Shown: positions 54,180 through 64,000 of the stretch, piece by piece
Layout of the letters: each line of letters opens with the position of its first letter
Position numbering within the stretch: position 1 is the first letter of the stretch
Assembly: GCF_963678635.1 (NCBI RefSeq)
Contig: NC_087062.1
Span: forward strand, 100,675,209 to 100,739,208
From: Symsagittifera roscoffensis
Lineage: Eukaryota > Xenacoelomorpha > Acoela > Convolutidae
Direction of reading: 5' to 3'
Length of the DNA stretch: 64,000 bases
Program-made: the position numbers and the translations under genes
The notes under the pieces: model-generated
What the model saw: only the letters and a program-made list of their open reading frames with translations
Told to the model about the DNA's origin: nothing
Databases searched by the model: none

Positions 54180-55445
54180 ATGGCGCAGCCAGCAGTTCCT
54201 GTGAATGAAGACAGGACTGACCTGTTAGGCATTCCCGCTTTCTGGGCGAAAGCTTCTATTAATCCGCCATTCCTTTGGGAATCGTGGATAGGTCAATTTT
54301 TCTTGGCCGCTGGTCTGAAAGATAACATCAATCCTCATGATCTTCTAATCGAACCCGCAGAGGTCCTTGATGAACCTCCTCCAAGACCTGAGACAGTTGC
54401 TGATGGCGAAGACGCTGGAGCGGCTGAGGCTCGAACACAGAGAGATCAAGCGGCGATTCGAAGAATTAACGAACTAAATGTCGAGAGGAGGAGAAAAGGT
54501 CCTAGAATCAGTCAGAATTGGTTCTACCACGAAGCTGAGGCTTGTCTGAAGTCTCGGTTGTTCTTTGCTTTGTAGAATGAAGGGAAGAGACGTTTTGTGG
54601 ACTCTTTTCCTCAAACGGATATCAGCGCTATCCTTTTTCGAACATTTCATAATGGCTGTGAAACGTTATTCTAGGTGGAACGAGACTATACGGTTGAACG
54701 TATCAAGCTGTATAACACAATATTTATGCTTGAAAATGACACTTTCTCGTCATTTTACGCTCATCGTAGCGCTCAAGTGGCCCTGCGTAATTGGCCTAAT
54801 GCTCGAGAAAGGGAGACCTTAAAAGACCTCATTATTTGACGAATTCGAGATCTAGATGTTCAACAACAACTTATTAAGGCTACGGCTGATCTTGACGACA
54901 CTTATAAATTCGCATTTGAGTGCGAAAAGGGTGCAAGTACGTCTGCTCAATTCTAAAAACTACTCCCTCATAATCAGCATTCAAACGCTATCAAGGTTAA
55001 ACAAGAACCCACTTTCTCTCCTCAGTCGTCTAGAGGAAAACGGAATTAACCTCAAAATCAAAACAATCGACAAAACTCACAAAGCAACCAAGGGAATAAG
55101 TCATGTTACTTCTGTGGTAATCCATTCAGTCCGGATCACCGAAATTCTTGTCCAGCTCGGGAAGTTACATGTAATCTTTGTCGGAAACGTGGTCATTTCG
55201 CAAAGTGCTGCAACTCGTCGAAATGACGAGTGAATCTGGTTCAGGAAAATGAGAAAGCTTCAAGTGCCTCTATAGATTGCAATTTTATAGATGTTGAGCA
55301 TGACAGTGAACCAGAATATGGGGTTTTACAACTGGAATCCGCTGTCAGGATAAATAGATCGAAACCTTCAAGTCAAGCGGAGGAAAATCCAGGATCCTCA
55401 GTGTTCAGTTGCGTTCAAGTCACAGTTTTCTTATTCAACTGTTGA
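54180..55445 (+). pseudogene. gag: Gag polyprotein (second Gypsy element)
   Basis: It starts at ATG 54,180 (MAQPAVPVNEDRTDL) and is open for 131 codons to a TAG at 54,573-54,575. It resumes in other frames with a capsid-like segment (TFSSFYAHRSAQVALRNWP, DLDVQQQLIKATADLDDTYKFAFECEKG; 54.74-54.94 kb). The nucleocapsid part has CYFCGNPFSPDHRNSC and CNLCRKRGHFAKCC (about 55,110-55,217). The second is a standard C-X2-C-X4-H-X4-C knuckle and the first has a longer loop (C-X2-C-X7-H-X3-C as written). The frame 55,230-55,445 is the link to protease. Gag would assemble the particle and bind RNA. Confidence 0.75.
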
Positions 55446-56409
55446 CACAGGAAGCCCAGTTTCGTTCCTGAATAAACGTACCTGTGACCTACTTTTGCAA
55501 CAAAACCCGTCAAATGAGTTTCGGGATATCACACGATACCCTATAGATACTTTGTACATTCACCACAGCAAGCAGCCCATTCGTCTACTTGGTTCGATTC
55601 AAATCCCGATTTCTTCTAGCGGCTGGAAGGTGGATAACGCTCAGTTCCTCCTTTCGGAAAACAGAACTCGTAATCTTTTAGGCTTGGATCTGCAGGAGCA
55701 ATTAGGAGTCGTTACTACACAGTTGAAAGCTGAATCCGTTCAATCGCTGGGGAATATTTCCCCGGATCCCATATCAGATTTTTGGAGTTCTTTCTTTGCG
55801 AAAAAATACGCACATGTCTTCAGTCGTTTAGGTCGATCTAAACATCATAAAGTTTATACTAACTTTAAATTCCCTCTGGTACCACGTCAAATTAAATGAC
55901 GCAAAGTTCCGATCCATATTCAGCATAGAGTTACGAGCGAAACAAAACGTCTGATGGACCAAGGTCATATTGAAAAATTGGACAAACGTACGACTGATTT
56001 CTTCATAGCGTCTATTGTGTTAACTGCAAAAAAAGGATGGCTCAAAAAAACTGCCCCTAATGCTGAACCAATTAATGCTCAGATCTGGAAGAACAAGTAT
56101 CAGATGCCGAACATTCATGAACTCATCGATTCCGCGGCGCAGATTATAACTAGAAATGTACCTGGAAAGGTTTGGTTCACGTCCTTGGATTTGAAGTACG
56201 CGTTCAGTCAGTTGCCATTGTCATCGCTCACTAGTAGTCATTGTAATTTTAATTTTTTGTGTGGAGAGGCTACGGGAACGTACCGATTCATGACCGGTTT
56301 TTATGGTTTAACCGATATGCCTACCGAATTCCAGAAGGCAATGGACTGTACCTTACAGGGGCTTCGACGACATTTTGATAGTTACAAAAGGAGATGTCCA
56401 GGAACATAA
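55430..56409 (+). pseudogene. pol: Protease and N-terminal RT (second Gypsy element)
   Basis: The protease motif VDTGSPVSFL (DTG at 55,444-55,452) is followed by the flap-like region and RNLLGLDLQEQLG (ILG-D-like second motif). RT begins with FFAKKYAHVFSRLGRSKHHKV and KRLMDQGHIEKLDKRT. A TGA at 55,897-55,899 breaks it. The blocks VWFTSLDLKYAFSQLPL and YRFMTGFYGLTDMPTEFQKAMD are intact. The catalytic YxDD is damaged: sequence before the two Asp codons (56,366-56,371) is missing and the frame changes there. Dead enzyme. Confidence 0.8.
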
Positions 56410-57747
56410 CGAAGTGGTTGAAAAGGTGATGGAAAGACTTGATGTGGGAGGCTTGGCTCTGAAACTGAGTAAGTGCAAATTCTCTGTTAGCCAAGTAACT
56501 CGGTTAGGGTAAGACATTAATGAGGATGGTTACTCTCCTAAATTATCAAAGATTGAGGCAATTCAATCACTCAAACCTCCGCGAACTCTGAAACAACTAC
56601 GCTCGTTCATGGGAACCTTAAATCATTTACAAAGGTTTATACCCGAGTTACATACACTTACTGTTCATTTTCGGGCATCTTTAAAAGCCTGTAACAAGCA
56701 GTCGTTCATGTGGGGAGAGGAGCAGAATAATGCCTTTAATAGCATAATCAATATGATCGCAAAAATCCCTAGTCTTTATCATTTTGATTCGTCGAAAAGC
56801 TCAAGGGTAAAATGTGACGCTAGTCATAATGGCTTAGGAGCTTGCCTTGAACAAGAAATCGAACCGGGAGTTTGGCACCAACTGCTTTTGATTCGCGTTT
56901 TCTTAATATTGCGGAGGCTAAATATATAACCAATGAATTGGAATTGTTGGCAATTGTTTGGGCATGCGAACATTTTTGTACCTATCTGTTGGGTACTCGT
57001 TTTCAAGTGTTGACTAATCATAAAGCTATCATTTCGGCATTAAATGAAATTTATAATAATAAGTCGTATCAATCTCGTCTTGCTCGCTTGGCAGATCGCT
57101 TATTACCGTTTGATTTTGAGGTTAATCATTTTCCTGGGCTAACGTTGGCGATCGTCGATTACTTATCTCGTTATCCTACGTTTCCAGCTCCTGAGCCCTC
57201 TAAATACGATGAACTCTTCGTTGTTAAATCTATTGAGGCTTTTCATCAGGCCCTCACTTTTATTAATTCTTATCATTCATCTAAATTGAGAGATAAAGGT
57301 TGTCGGCGATCGCAAGAGGGTGTTCAATTCTCGTCGCAGTAAGATATTGCCAATTCATTACGTCACTCGCCGAAAGGGGGCGATGAAAAGTTTGCTCAAA
57401 ATTTCAACCAATCAAATCGCGTTATGCAAATAGATTGTTTGAATTCTTTACCGAAAGAGGGCGTCGGTTTATGCTCACACGAGATTAACCAATCAGAAAC
57501 TGGTATGCAAATTGATAATCGTAGACCAATTTGCGTTTCCAAAATTCATTGTCTTCGACCTGAATCTTTACGAAACAGTCATCTAATTCCATTTTCGTCA
57601 ATTGCAAATCTAAAATCTATCGTCATGAACCAACCACCCGGCATTAATCAAACCACTACTGACTTGAATTCTACTCCCACTCAACTCGACTCTCAGACTT
57701 TACTCTCAGACCTTACAGATTTTTGGGGCAGTTTCAAAATAGCTTGA
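56366..57747 (+). pseudogene. pol: RT thumb, RNase H and linker with a 27-residue repeat (second Gypsy element)
   Basis: From DDILIVTKGD the frame gives LALKLSKCKFSVSQVTRLG-stop-DINEDGY, LRSFMGTLNHLQRFIPEL and the RNase H blocks KCDASHNGLGACLEQ (Asp), ELELLAIVWACEHF (Glu), LTNHKAIISAL (usual Asp is Asn) and LAIVDYLSRYP (Asp). After a TAA at 57,340 the same frame continues to 57,747 as a linker containing a 27-residue duplication (SPKGGDEKF...NRVMQID and LPKEGVGLC...TGMQID). Integrase should follow but is absent. Confidence 0.75.
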
Positions 57748-58513
57748 AAAGTTTTGCCGTTGCCAGCAAAAAAAGCGAGTCATACAGTTTCCAGAGATGG
57801 AAGTTGTATGATTTGCATACTTTTGGTAAACAACGTTTAACTTTTATTTAGTACGATACACCGACTTTTATAACGAAACAAGAAAAAAGTTCTTTAGAAA
57901 TTTGATGACAACATTTAGAAAAATTTATGAATTTTTATAAGACTACTATTTTTTCATAGACTAAGGTTTACGGAATTGTATGAGAAGCATTTTTGGTCTA
58001 TGGAGCTCAACCCAGGATATCGCGCGTCAATTGTCCCAAATTGGCCAAAATGGCAATCTTTAAACTCCCATAACTATACGAAAAATAATCACAGGTGAAA
58101 TATCTTTTCAATTTCAACCTAAGGACAACAATACCTTTTGAATGATATGAAAATTTCCGTCGAAAATGGCTAGTTAAAAAGTCGAAACTTTTCTGAAGAA
58201 AAAAACCCACCCCGAGCACAAATATTTCGTTACTTTCGAGAGTAGAGAGTAGTTTTTAGGGTGACTCACTGGATCGGTTGTTATGATTATTCAACAGAAA
58301 TCATCATTTTCACTATTTCGTATAGCCCAAGTGAATAATTGTCTAAAGTCCAAATGTAATATATTTACTCGCGAAGTCTGCAATGCCGCATCTATTGATC
58401 AAATTTGAACTAGTTCTAGATCTGTAGAACTAATTTGATTTATGAAAAGTGTTGCATACTACCAACCGAGTGGCAAACATAAGGTTCGATTTGGCTGACA
58501 GAGGCTGTTCAAA
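57748..58513. other. 0.77 kb without recognisable gene
   Basis: AT-rich. No frame of note on either strand, and no LTR that could close the second Gypsy element is visible. Confidence 0.4.
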
Positions 58514-58828
58514 ATGAGCTGCGAGAAGTGGTTTTGTTCGGTTCTATTACCAGTTGTGGTTGTGTTGTGCTTTGGTGCAGCGACACTTGCTGTCCCTGAG
58601 GATCGGTGGAAGGAAACAGAAGAGAGGAATCAGCCAGCAGAAGCTGTGGCGGCGGCAACTGAAGATGATCAGCAGCCACACTCATCCCACCACATTCTCT
58701 TCGTCACCCTCTGTCTCAGAGGTCACTTCAACCCTTCAGCAGGTCACATGTCAAATGATTTCAAGCGCCGCAACCACAATTCAAGTCGTCTCTTTCATTT
58801 TAATTGGTTGCAATTATACGGGGGGTGA
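58514..58828 (+). CDS. Possible first exon of a secreted host protein
   Basis: ATG at 58,514 in good context (TTCAAAATGA) opens a 104-codon frame. Residues 1-27 (basic SCEKWFC, then LLPVVVVLCFGAATLA) look like a signal peptide with cleavage near TLA-VP. The next part is acidic/polar (RWKETEERNQPAEAVAAATEDDQQ). After DDQQPH the reading in this frame looks unnatural, while the next frame gives a Ser/Thr-rich stretch (SSSPSVSEVTSTLQQV). Either the real exon ends around 58,680-58,720 at an unseen splice donor or there is a frameshift. No family is recognised. It is the best candidate for a host gene in the window. Confidence 0.35.
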   Translation: MSCEKWFCSVLLPVVVVLCFGAATLAVPEDRWKETEERNQPAEAVAAATEDDQQPHSSHHILFVTLCLRGHFNPSAGHMSNDFKRRNHNSSRLFHFNWLQLYGG

Positions 58829-58883
58829 ACGCGAAACCCGAAACGCCAAATGCCAAATGCATTATCCTAAGCCAAAAGTGTGA

Positions 58884-59180
58884 GCAATCTTTTTGCTGCT
58901 TTTATTCTGCTTCTCGAGGCTGGACAAATATAAAAATAAAAGAACTGCTCATGTGATAATTCGTTCTTGGTGCAAATGGTTTCCACCACACACTCAGGTG
59001 CAGATCTAGGAATTTCTCGAGGGGGGGGGGGCTTTTTTCAAAAACATTTTGAAATTTTTCGGCACCTTTTTGGAACCTGATCTAGACTACATTTTATGAT
59101 TGGATAATTTAGATATTTTACCAATGTAAAGTATTTAATATTAACCAATCATGATCCATCTAACTAACAACCCACTTATT
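58884..59180. other. Spacer with a poly-G run
   Basis: No gene. Contains an 11-base G run at about 59,021, a frequent slippage site. Confidence 0.4.
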
Positions 59181-59568
59181 TGTAAGTGCTGAAGTTACTT
59201 GTAATTTCAGCACCAGAGAGATTTGAATTTAACTTAGAAATTAGTTGGACTCTCCCGAGCACTTCAGCTGCCGCAATAAACCAGTATACCCTAGATCTAT
59301 TGAGCCTAGCAGAGACTAGTTAAACAACCTGAGACTAGATAGTATAAGAGTAAGATTAGGATCGGTATTAGACTAAGAAGTTGCACGAATCTATCCGGCC
59401 GAAAATAAGATAGCGTGACGAGCAGACGGTGTACCCTATCCGAAATTACTCTATGAGTTAAACCAACTCGGTCCTAACTCATCTGGTGCGACCATAAGTC
59501 TCGAACAAGACCTTAATAGCTTAGAATTAACCAAAGTAGATTAGAAATTAGACAAAAACATTTAAAAA

Positions 59569-59802
59569 ATGTTATACGACAATAATTTAATCGAAATGTC
59601 TCTACGACTCAATAGATCAGAGCCAATATTCCGAACCATAACAGAACTACCCGGAATTGGAAGAAGACCTCGAACCAGAGACGACATACGACAAAGTAGA
59701 AACTTGCCATATAGCTATATGATAGTTAGGCAAAAACCAGAACAAACTTTTATATTTAGAATACTACTGGCAATGAATTTAGATTTTCATTTGCAAACAT
59801 AA
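59569..59802 (+). CDS. Small ORF in the leader of the third element
   Basis: A 77-codon frame from ATG 59,569 (AAAAAATG context). The product is basic: LYDNNLIEMSLRLNRSE, then an Arg-rich centre (GIGRRPRTRDDIRQSR) and an aromatic/hydrophobic end. No family is recognised. Its position ahead of gag and its A-rich codon use match the element. It may be an accessory protein or a chance frame. Confidence 0.35.
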   Translation: MLYDNNLIEMSLRLNRSEPIFRTITELPGIGRRPRTRDDIRQSRNLPYSYMIVRQKPEQTFIFRILLAMNLDFHLQT

Positions 59803-60112
59803 AACCTTGAAGTTAATCTTCAAAATCATTTCAGGCGCTAAACAAAATTATTAATATACAATAACGATTGATAAAAAGATCTAAGATCGTTTTCCTAAAA
59901 CTCTGCAGTAATATACAAAACATGTTTGAAAAATATTTATTGAAAAATAAAAATAAAAATTAGTAGCATGACAATAAATGGTTAGTAATCATAAATCATC
60001 CTGTTGTTCCAGCTCCATCACCTAAAACATAACAGCAATCATAAACCCACTAATATCATCAAAACACTAAATCTTTCCTTTACACACATTTAAAATTTTA
60101 TTAACACTTAAA

Positions 60113-60235
60113 TTCACTTAATTTTAAAACCAGATCATCAAGGCTTATCCTTGGATCTTAAATCATTTTCTACTTAATTAAATTTCAAATTTGATCATCA
60201 AGGCTTATCCTTGGATCAAACAGAACAACTTTGTT
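60113..60235 (+). repeat. 60-bp direct repeat, two copies
   Basis: GATCATCAAGGCTTATCC with TTGGATC after it occurs at 60,133 and 60,193, and the preceding CACTTAATTTTAAA/TACTTAATTAAATT is also repeated. The AAGG...CCTT inside each unit could form a small hairpin. Confidence 0.85.
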
Positions 60236-60733
60236 CTCCCCCACCCACTTAATTAGTGTCTAACGACCTCAAACGTCGATTCACTACCCAACCCTTTCTA
60301 AAGACCTAAGACTAATAGAAATTTTTAAACAAAACTAATCATTCAAATTAGGATAAACAGTGAAGAACTTCGGTTATTCATCCTTCACTTGACCCCCCTC
60401 TTACCAGACCCAGGATAAATCTTAGACTTAGTAAGTTTAAAATAGTATCTAACGAACTACTCGCGTTCTAATTATACCTGAACCTTGTGGATCGATTTAC
60501 TATTCTCCAACCCTTGAACACAATCACTACCCCTAAGTAAGATTAAGTAAGTTAACACCTTAACTTATACTAGCCACGAGAAAGTAAAAAATCATTCTTC
60601 GGAATCGATATACTTTTCTCTCCAACCCTGAACAAACAGACCCAGGTTAAGCTAACCAAAAAATCGTAAGAACTAACAGTTTAAGAAAATAGAAACCATT
60701 TAACAACCTTTTGCATCCGTCATCCTAAACCTT

Positions 60734-61201
60734 ATGTCATTTAAAAACCTAGGAAATAAACAAACAATCGTTTTACACAATTGTGAAATAGATAACAAAA
60801 AATACGACCTTGTAATCACACCTCATACACAAACAGTTGGATACATTCGAACAAAACGACAAACACTAAAAAGAAAAATAATAGCGAAACAAAGACAAAT
60901 AACACGAAAAAGATTTTCAAAAAATCGAAACGCATTTTCAGAATCAGAAACCAACAGTTTAGACGAACTTTACAAACTAAAAGAATCAATAGATAAAAAT
61001 TGCCCACTTCACGATCAATTATATTTTTCTGACTCAGAAACAACTTCAAATTCATCAAAAAGAGGAAAAAGAAGAATAAAAAAGCAGTATAAACACAAAC
61101 CAGTACATTTATACAATTGGAATCAACCAATTCGACACATTAATAATTACATATTAACAGTCATCGAACGAAAAAATGAGCTCAACGCACACCCCAGGTG
61201 A
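60734..61201 (+). CDS. Basic ORF overlapping the start of gag (third element)
   Basis: A 155-codon frame from ATG 60,734 (MSFKNLGNKQTIVLHN). The N-terminal third looks like a beta-rich segment (QTIVLHNCEIDNKKYDLVITPHTQTVGYI). It is followed by a very basic stretch (TKRQTLKRKIIAKQRQITRKR), an acidic/serine segment (SDSETTSNSS) and another basic patch (KRGKRRIKKQYKHK). It overlaps the gag ORF by 26 bases in a different frame (gag ATG at 61,176), which suggests coupled translation by reinitiation or frameshifting. Basic patches suggest nucleic-acid binding or nuclear entry. No family is recognised. It is intact. Confidence 0.55.
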   Translation: MSFKNLGNKQTIVLHNCEIDNKKYDLVITPHTQTVGYIRTKRQTLKRKIIAKQRQITRKRFSKNRNAFSESETNSLDELYKLKESIDKNCPLHDQLYFSDSETTSNSSKRGKRRIKKQYKHKPVHLYNWNQPIRHINNYILTVIERKNELNAHPR

Positions 61202-64000
61202 AGAAAGTCCAGATGATGATGAAATCTTTCCTTTTATAGTAGATGCAACCACTGATAGAGGACAGCATATATTTTGCAAAAATTTACTATTAAATTTATT
61301 TGAACCCGGAATCAGTCCATGTAAAACAGAGTTCCCAGATGTAAAAATCAAAAGACAAATCATAGATCACTACTTAAAAGATATATGCAACATAACACAA
61401 CAGTATGGAATCTACTCCATAGAATTCACCTCACCAAACCATAATAATAGAAAATATACAATCCAAACAGACGATCTTGATTTAGAATTTTCAAAAGTTT
61501 TTTCAGAATATATAAAAAGCATCCAATATCATAACTCACAAAGAGCAAACTCCATATTCACCAATGAAGTTTTCGCAATAATATATAGTTATATTTCGAT
61601 ATTAGAAAACGAAATCCCAATAACAAATGTCTCACCGACAGAAACATCTAAACATTTAAGAGTACGACATGAAATCACACTACTCTCTAGTTATTTAAAC
61701 ATCATTAAAGAAAATTTCACGAAAGACGACGTTTCACAACATACAAAACACGATCTACAAAAAATTTTGGCATGGTTCATAATAGATTATTTCACACACA
61801 ATATTGATTTAATTGCACAAACAAGAAAAAATTTTAGACTCCAAAACTCGAACGATGATACCGCTATCACAGAACAATCAGATTATGTTTGGGATCCCGA
61901 ATGGTCTCATCCCGCATTTATAAGCTTCCCACAATCAATCTCAAGTCAAGCAATAAGTACGATATCTTACATAAGAGATTATGTAAAAGTAATACCATTA
62001 ACCATTGATGCAACACCATTAAACTATAATACATTTTTGCCCGATACACAAAATAATAGTTTAAACTCTACAGTTATACACAATGAAAACCTCAATGGAA
62101 CTAGGAATCTTACTCAACAAGATATCCAGACACCATCACACTTCATAAATGAAGAAATTGTACACACAACAACTACACAACAAAGTATTTCACCAATACG
62201 CCCAAATTTAACAACACCAAGAAATACAAATCCTTCACAAACACAGGTAACCTTACAATCAACCGTTAAACCTTCGGTTGCTCCTAAATATTCACATATG
62301 GATTACCAAACATACAGACCCATGACAATACCATCAAAAACACGCAAAACATTCACTAGAAACAACTTTGCAGACCATAATTATAATTATACACATCCAT
62401 CAAAAACATATAACCAACCACAAAGAAATTTTAACCAATATACAAGATCTCGAAATTGGGATAACCCAATGACCCAACCTAATTCAATAAATTTCCAAAC
62501 AAATCCTCCACAGGATCACAGTGAAAATTACCCATTTTTTCAACAAAATAAAAATAAAAAACAGACATCTTATCAAATGGATTATTTATCCTCAGATGAT
62601 GATTTCTTACAACCAGATATATTTGCACCAAATACTCAAGAATATCGTAGACAAGGAATACAGAAAACACGTACAAATCATAGAAATTTTTCTCCACAAC
62701 CAATAGATGCACAACATCAACAACCAATTCAACAACAAAATCTAATTAATACACAATCTTTTCAACCAATTCAACAACAAAATCCAATGACTGCACACTC
62801 GTATCAAGCATCACAAATGCAAAATGAAATACCACTCCCATATTATCTCCAACAACATGAAATAACAAGAAACCAACTTTCAAATTTTTCTCAAATGCCA
62901 AATGCAGCAGAATCATTACAAATGACAATGAATCCATACCTTATGGGTGGATCATCAATAACATCAAACAAACCTTTAATGGTTTTCACAGGAACAGACC
63001 CTGAATACTCTGTAGAAGATTAGTTAAATGCAGTAACAGCAAACCTGATTTTAAATATTGGACCTGAACCAATTAATACGCCACTACATCAAAACTGGAT
63101 ACATCGACGCACAGCGTTAATACAAACAACCTTAGATGGCGCAGCCCAAAAATGGTTTTCAGTACTACCTCTAGAAATAAAATCAAACTGGAAAAGGTTT
63201 ACACAGGAATTTTCAAAAATGTTTGACTCCGAAAGAAACAAACAACAACAAAGAGTTTTATGTAATGAAATTCGCAGATTACCAAACGAAACCATCAAGC
63301 AAATAGCAGTACGAATCGAAACACTAGTTCGAAAAGCATATTCATTAAATACACACGACTATAAAAACACAAAGATGACAGAAATCTTAATGATGACCTT
63401 AACACCACAATTAAGGAAAATAGCAATAAAAAAGAGAGCATCCCATCCTTCTTCAATTCGAGAACCCGATTTAGATTTTCGAAAACTAGTAGACAAATTA
63501 GAACAAGCAGAAATCACGATGAAACTAGAAGAAACGGAAAATCTGAAATTACAATACGTTAACAGAATTGAAACGACTCCCACTAATATTAATAATATAC
63601 AGGAATCAGAGACAGACCTCGTTGAAAAAATCACTGAAATACTCAATATTTACGAAAAGAACCCAAACTTTAAAGGCAAACCATCTTTTAAAAAATGGTG
63701 TAATTATTGCCGACGATACGGACATAGTATTTCCGAATGTAGACAAAAACAGCAAGACAATCAAAATAAACCTCAAAAATATAAAGAACCAAATAAATCA
63801 TTCTATCAATACATGAAAAAAGATCAAAATCTACCGAACAAAACAGTCTACAGCAACAACAGTTCAGGAAAACCACTCCCGAACAATACAAATTATACAA
63901 GAAATCAATCACCATATAACTCAAGTTATAGAGGAAGATCACCAGAACGAAGAAACACGAATAATTCATCACAAAATCACTACAATAGACCAAATAGTCG
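61176..64000 (+). CDS. gag: Gag polyprotein of the third element (one nonsense codon, runs off the window)
   Basis: ATG 61,176 (MSSTHTPGEESPDDDE) opens 615 codons to a TAG at 63,021-63,023. The same frame then stays open to the window end, so this is one gag with a single stop, most likely a Tyr or other sense codon mutated. The N-terminal 300 residues are unrecognised. Residues about 330-580 are Asn/Gln/Pro/Ser-rich with repeated QQQNPM/QPIQQQN units. The capsid-like Gypsy region follows (VFTGTDPEYSVED, then DGAAQKWFSVLP...WKRFTQEFSKMF). The nucleocapsid part has CNYCRRYGHSISEC (63,699-63,740; C-X2-C-X4-H-X4-C) and an Asn/Arg/Ser-rich tail. The unusually long N-terminal extension is notable. 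Confidence 0.75.

Larger units (their letters stand above)
54180..57747 (+). mobile_element. Second Gypsy-type element (gag-pol relic)
   Basis: Gag with two zinc knuckles, protease, RT, RNase H and a post-RNase H linker lie in the normal order, unrelated in sequence to the gag-pol at 14.5-20.8 kb. Integrase and both LTRs cannot be seen. Several nonsense codons and shifts make it inactive. Confidence 0.75.
59181..60733 (+). other. Possible LTR and long leader of the third element
   Basis: TGTAAGTGCTGAAG at 59,181 could be an LTR start, with AATAAA at 59,275. TGGTGCGACC at about 59,486 could be a primer site, but no second LTR is available to confirm. The leader has degenerate repeats: the TTCTCCAACCCT/CTACCCAACCCT segments near 60,283, 60,501 and 60,620, each following a TCGAT- or TCGATT-containing stretch, and AGACCCAGG at 60,408 and 60,639. 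Confidence 0.35.
59181..64000 (+). mobile_element. Third Gypsy-like element, A-rich, 5' part
   Basis: From about 59.2 kb the plus strand becomes A-rich and T-poor in its coding parts, unlike the rest of the window. It holds a possible LTR or leader, three open frames and a gag with a CCHC knuckle, and runs off the window. It is the best-preserved element here: only one nonsense codon is seen in gag. Its pol would lie to the right. Confidence 0.65.

Overview
This is eukaryotic DNA, most likely from an invertebrate animal with a large, repeat-rich genome. Nearly everything recognisable is retrotransposon sequence of several kinds: at least three Ty3/Gypsy-type LTR elements, a Penelope-like element and two relics of one type of non-LTR element. 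I see no rRNA or tRNA gene, no bacterial-style operon and no clear multi-exon host gene. The only host-gene candidate is a possible signal-peptide exon at 58,514. The species cannot be named from the sequence.

Region 1 to about 47.4 kb is dominated by one unusual LTR-element family, present as three copies. Copy A (1-5,370) is cut by the window edge and its 3' LTR is interrupted by a non-LTR relic (5,371-6,885). Copy B (7,364-30,960) is the most complete. It has a 5' LTR, a long non-coding leader with a 25-bp minisatellite, a second LTR-like plus leader segment, gag, protease, RT, RNase H, a remnant of integrase, then an ORF with a coiled coil and an SGNH-hydrolase-like domain, then about 6.3 kb of polyprotein of no recognised family, a polypurine tract and a 3' LTR. 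Copy C (30,967 to about 47.4 kb) lacks gag-pol and starts with the SGNH ORF. It carries the same polyprotein, whose middle has been amplified into four tandem 2.25-kb units, and ends with a polypurine tract and LTR. All copies are decayed by stops and frameshifts, but the order of blocks is the same wherever the copies overlap.

Region 47.4-54 kb is a graveyard. It holds a duplicated Penelope-like 5' fragment (47.7 and 52.35 kb), Penelope RT sequence reaching the RLYGLAKVHKPG motif (about 53.1 kb), a minus-strand non-LTR RT relic (50.4-51.2 kb), and an unrecognised minus-strand coding relic (53.2-53.86 kb).

Region 54.2-57.75 kb is a second, unrelated Gypsy gag-pol relic with two zinc knuckles, protease, RT and RNase H but no integrase. 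Region 59.2 kb to the end is the 5' part of a third, A-rich and much better preserved Gypsy-like element. Two small ORFs precede a long gag ORF that ends in a CCHC knuckle and runs off the window.

The most interesting system is the giant element family: an LTR retroelement with an esterase-like domain and a very large additional polyprotein carrying a basic nuclear-localisation-like segment and a SUMO-interaction-like acidic tail. I do not recognise this polyprotein from any described element.
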